A stretch of DNA of 64,000 bases from positions 2,542,001 to 2,606,000 of the forward strand of contig NZ_CP129235.1 of NCBI RefSeq assembly GCF_030413635.1, given 5' to 3'. The number at the start of each line of letters is the position of its first letter. The stretch's first letter is position 1. The notes beneath the pieces are model-generated. The model ran no database searches. It had not been told where the DNA came from and saw only the letters and a program-made list of their open reading frames with translations. Shown here piece after piece: positions 60,586 through 64,000 of the stretch. The position numbers and the translations under genes are program-made. The stretch is from Planococcus shenhongbingii (lineage in GTDB: Bacteria; Bacillota; Bacilli; Bacillales_A; Planococcaceae).

Positions 60586-61573
60586 CTCGGTTCTCCTTTT
60601 TCAATGTACTGTATATTGTGCCTGTCACATCATATTCAACCATCGTCCGCGTTTGGCGAATCGCATTGAATAAGGCATTTGCATTGGAAGAGCCATGGGC
60701 TTTTATGACCGGTGCTTTCAAGCCGAACAATCCGGCTCCACCGTATTCGCTGTAATCGAGCATGCCTTTTAAGCCGTTCAAATCATTTTTTACTAAGAGA
60801 GCTGCGATTTTTGTCTTCGCTGAAGACATGAAAACATCTTTGATCATAGAAAAGACATTCATTGCCGTTCCTTCAATCGTTTTTAAGACCATATTTCCTG
60901 TAAATCCGTCTGTAACGACCACATCCGCCGCCCCGTTCAACAGATCGCGCGATTCCACATTGCCGATAAAGTTTACCGGCGCTTCTTTCAGGAGCGGATA
61001 TGCCGCTTTCGTCAAATCATTGCCTTTTTTCTCTTCCGTTCCAATATTCAATAATCCAACTGTGGGATTTTGAATGCCGCGGACTTTTTCAGCATAAATG
61101 CTGCCCATCACTGCATATTGAACAAGGTGTTCGGGTCTTGCTTCAGCATTTGCTCCCATATCGAGCATAACGAATCCTTTGCCGTCTATCGTTGGCAATG
61201 TCGGTGCTAAAGCAGGTCGGTCGACTCCATCAATACGGCCGACTACAAATAATCCCGCCGCCATAAGTGCTCCTGTATTGCCTGCAGATACACATGCATC
61301 CGCCCGCCCATCTTTTACCGCTTGCGCCATCTGCACCATAGAAGCACCTTTTTTTCGGCGTACTGCCCGAACCGGATCGTCTGTCGCTTCAATAATTTCT
61401 TCACAATGGATGACTGTCAGCCGTTCATGGTCTTTTAAATAAGGCTGCATTTTATCCTGGTGTCCATAAAGCTGGATCGACAAATCTCCGAATTCCCCCA
61501 GTGCTTTATAGACGCCTTCAATTATTTCTTTTGGCGCATGGTCTCCGCCCATTCCATCAACTGCTATAATCAT
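60578..61573 (-). CDS. plsX: Phosphate acyltransferase PlsX
   Basis: PlsX (331 residues) converts acyl-ACP to acyl-phosphate, linking fatty acid synthesis to phospholipid synthesis through PlsY. It has the [12 protein letters not shown] start, [13 protein letters not shown] and [11 protein letters not shown]. It works as a peripheral membrane protein. Its ATG overlaps the fapR stop (ATGA). Confidence 0.97.
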   Translation of the reverse strand: MIIAVDGMGGDHAPKEIIEGVYKALGEFGDLSIQLYGHQDKMQPYLKDHERLTVIHCEEIIEATDDPVRAVRRKKGASMVQMAQAVKDGRADACVSAGNTGALMAAGLFVVGRIDGVDRPALAPTLPTIDGKGFVMLDMGANAEARPEHLVQYAVMGSIYAEKVRGIQNPTVGLLNIGTEEKKGNDLTKAAYPLLKEAPVNFIGNVESRDLLNGAADVVVTDGFTGNMVLKTIEGTAMNVFSMIKDVFMSSAKTKIAALLVKNDLNGLKGMLDYSEYGGAGLFGLKAPVIKAHGSSNANALFNAIRQTRTMVEYDVTGTIYSTLKKENRDD

Positions 61574-62154
61574 TTTTCGTCACCTTCACTTTGTTCCGTC
61601 ATTCGGTACATCTCAAACGTACCGATAAATACAGTCGCTAAATCCACCGAAGACACGACTTTTACATATGCCCGGTTTTTCCCCGGATTGCGGTCTACGA
61701 CATGGGCTTTCGCTACAACTCGCTGTCCGGCTGTCACCGGGCGCAGGAATTGCAGTTCCGACTTTACTGTCAGTGCCAGTTCATCATTCATGACCGCTAC
61801 TGCGAGGGAATTGGCCTGTGCAAACAAATGATGTCCTCTGGCAATTTGATTGCGCTGAAAAACATGCTCAGGTTTTACATCAAATATTGATATTGCCCGT
61901 TCGTCCAGTTCAATATCTATAATTTCACCAATAACTTCATCGATTGGCAAAGATTTCACTTCATCTTCAAATGTTTTCACGGCCACATGTTTGATGCGCT
62001 CACGCAGCTCCGGAATACCGAGTTCCATCCGGTCGAGACGGATTGTCTGGACACTGACATCAAACTTTATCGACAGCTCTTCATCAGTGACAAATGGATT
62101 GTCCTTGATAGACTCTGTCAGCTCTTGCTGCCGCTCTTTTTTTGGTTTTCTCAC
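61570..62154 (-). CDS. fapR: Fatty acid and phospholipid repressor FapR
   Basis: FapR (194 residues) represses lipid genes and is released by malonyl-CoA. An N-terminal DeoR-like helix-turn-helix ([20 protein letters not shown]) is joined by a helix to a hot-dog effector domain ([20 protein letters not shown]). I chose GTG at 62154 ([12 protein letters not shown]), which aligns with the B. subtilis start and has GGCGGTG upstream. Its own operator lies 17 bases before the start codon. Confidence 0.96.
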   Translation of the reverse strand: MRKPKKERQQELTESIKDNPFVTDEELSIKFDVSVQTIRLDRMELGIPELRERIKHVAVKTFEDEVKSLPIDEVIGEIIDIELDERAISIFDVKPEHVFQRNQIARGHHLFAQANSLAVAVMNDELALTVKSELQFLRPVTAGQRVVAKAHVVDRNPGKNRAYVKVVSSVDLATVFIGTFEMYRMTEQSEGDEK

Positions 62155-62170
62155 GTTGTCACCGCCCGCT

Positions 62171-62189
62171 ATTAGCACTTGGTACTAAT
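62171..62189. promoter_or_regulatory. FapR operator
   Basis: ATTAGCACTTGGTACTAAT is a near-perfect palindrome of the FapR type (TTAGTACC...TAA family). It covers the predicted transcript start of fapR, so bound FapR would block initiation. Confidence 0.88.
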
Positions 62190-62192
62190 ATG

Positions 62193-62221
62193 AGTATATA
62201 AATAACAAAAAAAGAATGCAA
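62193..62221 (-). promoter_or_regulatory. fapR: SigA-type promoter of the fapR-plsX-fabD-fabG-acpP operon
   Basis: TTGCAT (62216-62221), 17 bases, then TATACT (62193-62198) on the minus strand. The -35 lies in the 3' arm of the recG terminator. Confidence 0.75.
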
Positions 62222-62245
62222 GGATTATCTGAATCCTGCATTCTC
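62207..62245 (-). terminator. Terminator after recG
   Basis: GAATGCAGGATT pairs with AATCCTTGCATTC (one bulge), followed by seven T on the minus strand. It begins right at the recG stop codon. Confidence 0.88.
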
Positions 62246-64000
62246 AATCTAATCGGCCCGTCGCCAGCGCGCCTGAATCTTCAAGTTGCTCACGCAAGCA
62301 TCTCGTTTCTTCACTGGTCCAGAATTCCTGGCTATTGACAAGCGCTTCCGCATCTCGTCTTGCCGTTTCCAATGCCCGGTAGTCGTGAACTAAATCCGCC
62401 ATTTTGAACTCTGGCACTCCACTTTGCTTGCGGCCGAAAAAATCTCCCGGTCCACGGAGCTGCAAATCTTTTTCCGCGAGTACAAATCCATCGTTCGTTT
62501 CGGTCATAGATGTCATCCGTTCTTTCCCGACTTCTGTTTTCGGATCAGCCAGCAATACACAATACGATTGATCGCTGCCCCGTCCGACCCGTCCGCGTAA
62601 TTGATGGAGCTGAGATAAGCCAAAACGTTCAGCGTCGTATATCAGCATAAAAGTAGCGTTAGGTACGTTCACACCGACTTCGACAACCGTCGTTGACACC
62701 AGGACCTCAATACTGCCTTCGGTAAAAGCACGCATCGTTTGCTCTTTCTCATCACCAGACAGCCGCCCGTGCATCAAGCCAACCGTGTGTTTTTCATGGA
62801 AATAACTTGAAAGCTGCTGGAATAAATCCACCGCATTCTGATAATCCAGCTTATCGGATTCTTCGATCAATGGGCATATCACATAGGCTTGCCTGCCTTC
62901 AGCAAGCTCTTTTTCCATACGGCCGACTATCTTCCCGAACATCTCTTTTTTCATCCAGTATGTTTGTATTTCTTTTCGGCCTACCGGCATTTCATCAATC
63001 ACTGAAACATCCATTTCACCAAAAGCGGAAATTGCCAAAGTACGCGGAATCGGAGTAGCGGTCATGAACAGCACATCCGGATTATAGCCTTTATCTTTTA
63101 ACACACGGCGCTGGTCTACACCAAAGCGATGCTGTTCGTCCGTAATGACTAGGCCAAGTTTCTTGAATTGGACATTCGGCTGAATCAAAGCATGGGTACC
63201 GATCAGAATATCGATTTTGCCATCTGCAAGCTGATCAATAATGAACTGGCGTTTTTTCCCTTTCACTGAACCTGTCAGCAAGGCAATGTTCACTTCAAAC
63301 GGCTCGAACCATTGAGCCAGTGTATTGGCATGCTGCTCTGCCAGAATTTCAGTTGGCGCCATTAAAGCTCCTTGCATCCCAGCAGTTACAACAGCGTATA
63401 GAGCAATTGCGGCTACCACCGTTTTCCCTGAGCCTACATCTCCTTGCAAAAGCCGGTTCATGCGGAAAGGCTCTTTTAAATCCCGGCAGATTTCATTGAC
63501 AACGCGCTTTTGGGCATCGGTCAAATCAAAAGGAAGAGTATCGATAAAGTGTTTCAGCCGGTTCAAATCGTAATCGACAAATGAACCGCCTTCTTCTTCT
63601 CGGTTCTTTTTGCGCAATGCTTGCATTTTTAGCTGGAATATCAATAATTCTTCATAGACAAACCGTCTACGGGCTTGTTTCAAAGCTTCTCCGTCAGTCG
63701 GAAAATGAATCCATTCAAGCGCATCTTGAACAGGCACCAAATGATAAGCGGTCCGGAACCTTTCAGGCAAACAATCTTCTAGGTCGTCTTTCGCTAAATC
63801 CAGTGCTTGCCGCATCAATTTACGAAACGTTTTTTGAAAGATGCTTCCTTTTAAACTGTAAACCGGCTCAAAATCCACTCCGCCGGTCCGAGGGCCGATG
63901 GAATGGTTTGTCACGGTGATCACTTGTCGGCCACGGTCCCATTTCCCGGACAAAGTGACGACTTCACCAATTCTTAATTTGGCTTTAACATATGGCTGAT
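62244..64000 (-). CDS. recG: ATP-dependent DNA helicase RecG, C-terminal part
   Basis: About 585 codons are present; the reading frame stays open to the right edge, so the N-terminal 100 or so residues are outside the window. RecG remodels stalled replication forks and branch-migrates Holliday junctions. The visible part starts in the wedge/OB domain (LRIGEVVTLSGKWDRGRQVI). It then has Walker A GDVGSGKTVVA, the DEQH box (ITDEQHRFG), TATPIPRT and the C-terminal helicase and TRG motifs (LQLRGPGDFFGRKQSG). The TTG at 63953 is internal. Confidence 0.97.
   Translation of the reverse strand, partial: QPYVKAKLRIGEVVTLSGKWDRGRQVITVTNHSIGPRTGGVDFEPVYSLKGSIFQKTFRKLMRQALDLAKDDLEDCLPERFRTAYHLVPVQDALEWIHFPTDGEALKQARRRFVYEELLIFQLKMQALRKKNREEEGGSFVDYDLNRLKHFIDTLPFDLTDAQKRVVNEICRDLKEPFRMNRLLQGDVGSGKTVVAAIALYAVVTAGMQGALMAPTEILAEQHANTLAQWFEPFEVNIALLTGSVKGKKRQFIIDQLADGKIDILIGTHALIQPNVQFKKLGLVITDEQHRFGVDQRRVLKDKGYNPDVLFMTATPIPRTLAISAFGEMDVSVIDEMPVGRKEIQTYWMKKEMFGKIVGRMEKELAEGRQAYVICPLIEESDKLDYQNAVDLFQQLSSYFHEKHTVGLMHGRLSGDEKEQTMRAFTEGSIEVLVSTTVVEVGVNVPNATFMLIYDAERFGLSQLHQLRGRVGRGSDQSYCVLLADPKTEVGKERMTSMTETNDGFVLAEKDLQLRGPGDFFGRKQSGVPEFKMADLVHDYRALETARRDAEALVNSQEFWTSEETRCLREQLEDSGALATGRLD

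Noticed and set aside
1..64000. Novel defence, secretion or mobile gene system; CRISPR, tRNA, rRNA or insertion sequence
   Set aside because: All substantial minus-strand genes belong to known core families. No array of spaced repeats, cloverleaf, transposase or integrase other than XerC was seen.

Overview
The window is ordinary chromosomal core DNA from a low-to-mid GC Firmicute. Protein sequences and gene order point to Planococcaceae (Planococcus, Planomicrobium or a close relative). This rests on remembered family sequences and on synteny with Bacillus subtilis and Listeria; no search was run. Every recognised gene, about 50 in all, lies on the minus strand, so transcription runs from 64000 towards 1. 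No tRNA, rRNA, CRISPR array, insertion sequence, prophage or defence island was seen.

In order of transcription: (1) 64000-57.7 kb: the 3' part of recG, then the FapR-controlled lipid operon fapR-plsX-fabD-fabG-acpP, then rnc. (2) 57.7-45.7 kb: smc-ftsY, ylxM-ffh, rpsP-khpA, rimM-trmD, rplS, lepB-rbgA and rnhB, covering chromosome condensation, the signal recognition particle, ribosome assembly and tRNA methylation. (3) 45.6-35.2 kb: sucC-sucD, dprA, topA-trmFO, then xerC-hslV-hslU-codY. (4) 34.7-27.5 kb: rpsB, tsf, pyrH-frr, uppS-cdsA-dxr-rseP. (5) 27.1-10.7 kb: proS, polC, the nusA-infB operon (rimP-nusA-ylxR-ylxQ-infB-ylxP-rbfA), truB-ribF, rpsO and pnp. (6) 10.6-1 kb: an M16 peptidase, asd, rnjB, an ftsK/spoIIIE-type translocase, a GntR/UTRA regulator, and the start of a nucleoside-type ABC importer (nupN-nupO-nupP).

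What is missing compared with B. subtilis is informative. There is no flagellar/chemotaxis cluster between codY and rpsB. The ylxY, ymxH, dpaA/dpaB, dapG/dapA and tepA genes are absent around asd/rnjB. The ylqD gene is absent beside khpA, and ylqG/ylqH are absent beside rnhB. The locus is therefore a stripped version of the Bacillus arrangement and fits a lineage that does not sporulate or has lost the sporulation genes here. Motility genes, if any, must lie elsewhere.

Most of what is interesting is regulatory. There is a textbook FapR operator. A promoter plus leader terminator sits before rimP-nusA, matching known NusA autoregulation. L19-type and S15-type ribosomal protein leaders are present. 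In three places (xerC, fapR, rnhB) a promoter overlaps the upstream gene's terminator. The dprA start is preceded by an exact tandem duplication of the Shine-Dalgarno region. A palindrome in front of the GntR gene is a likely operator. GC-rich dispersed repeats lie between rseP and proS, in the rimM-khpA gap, upstream of pnp and after nupN. HslV has Gln at position 2, where B. subtilis ClpQ has its catalytic Ser. I found no convincing new multi-gene system.
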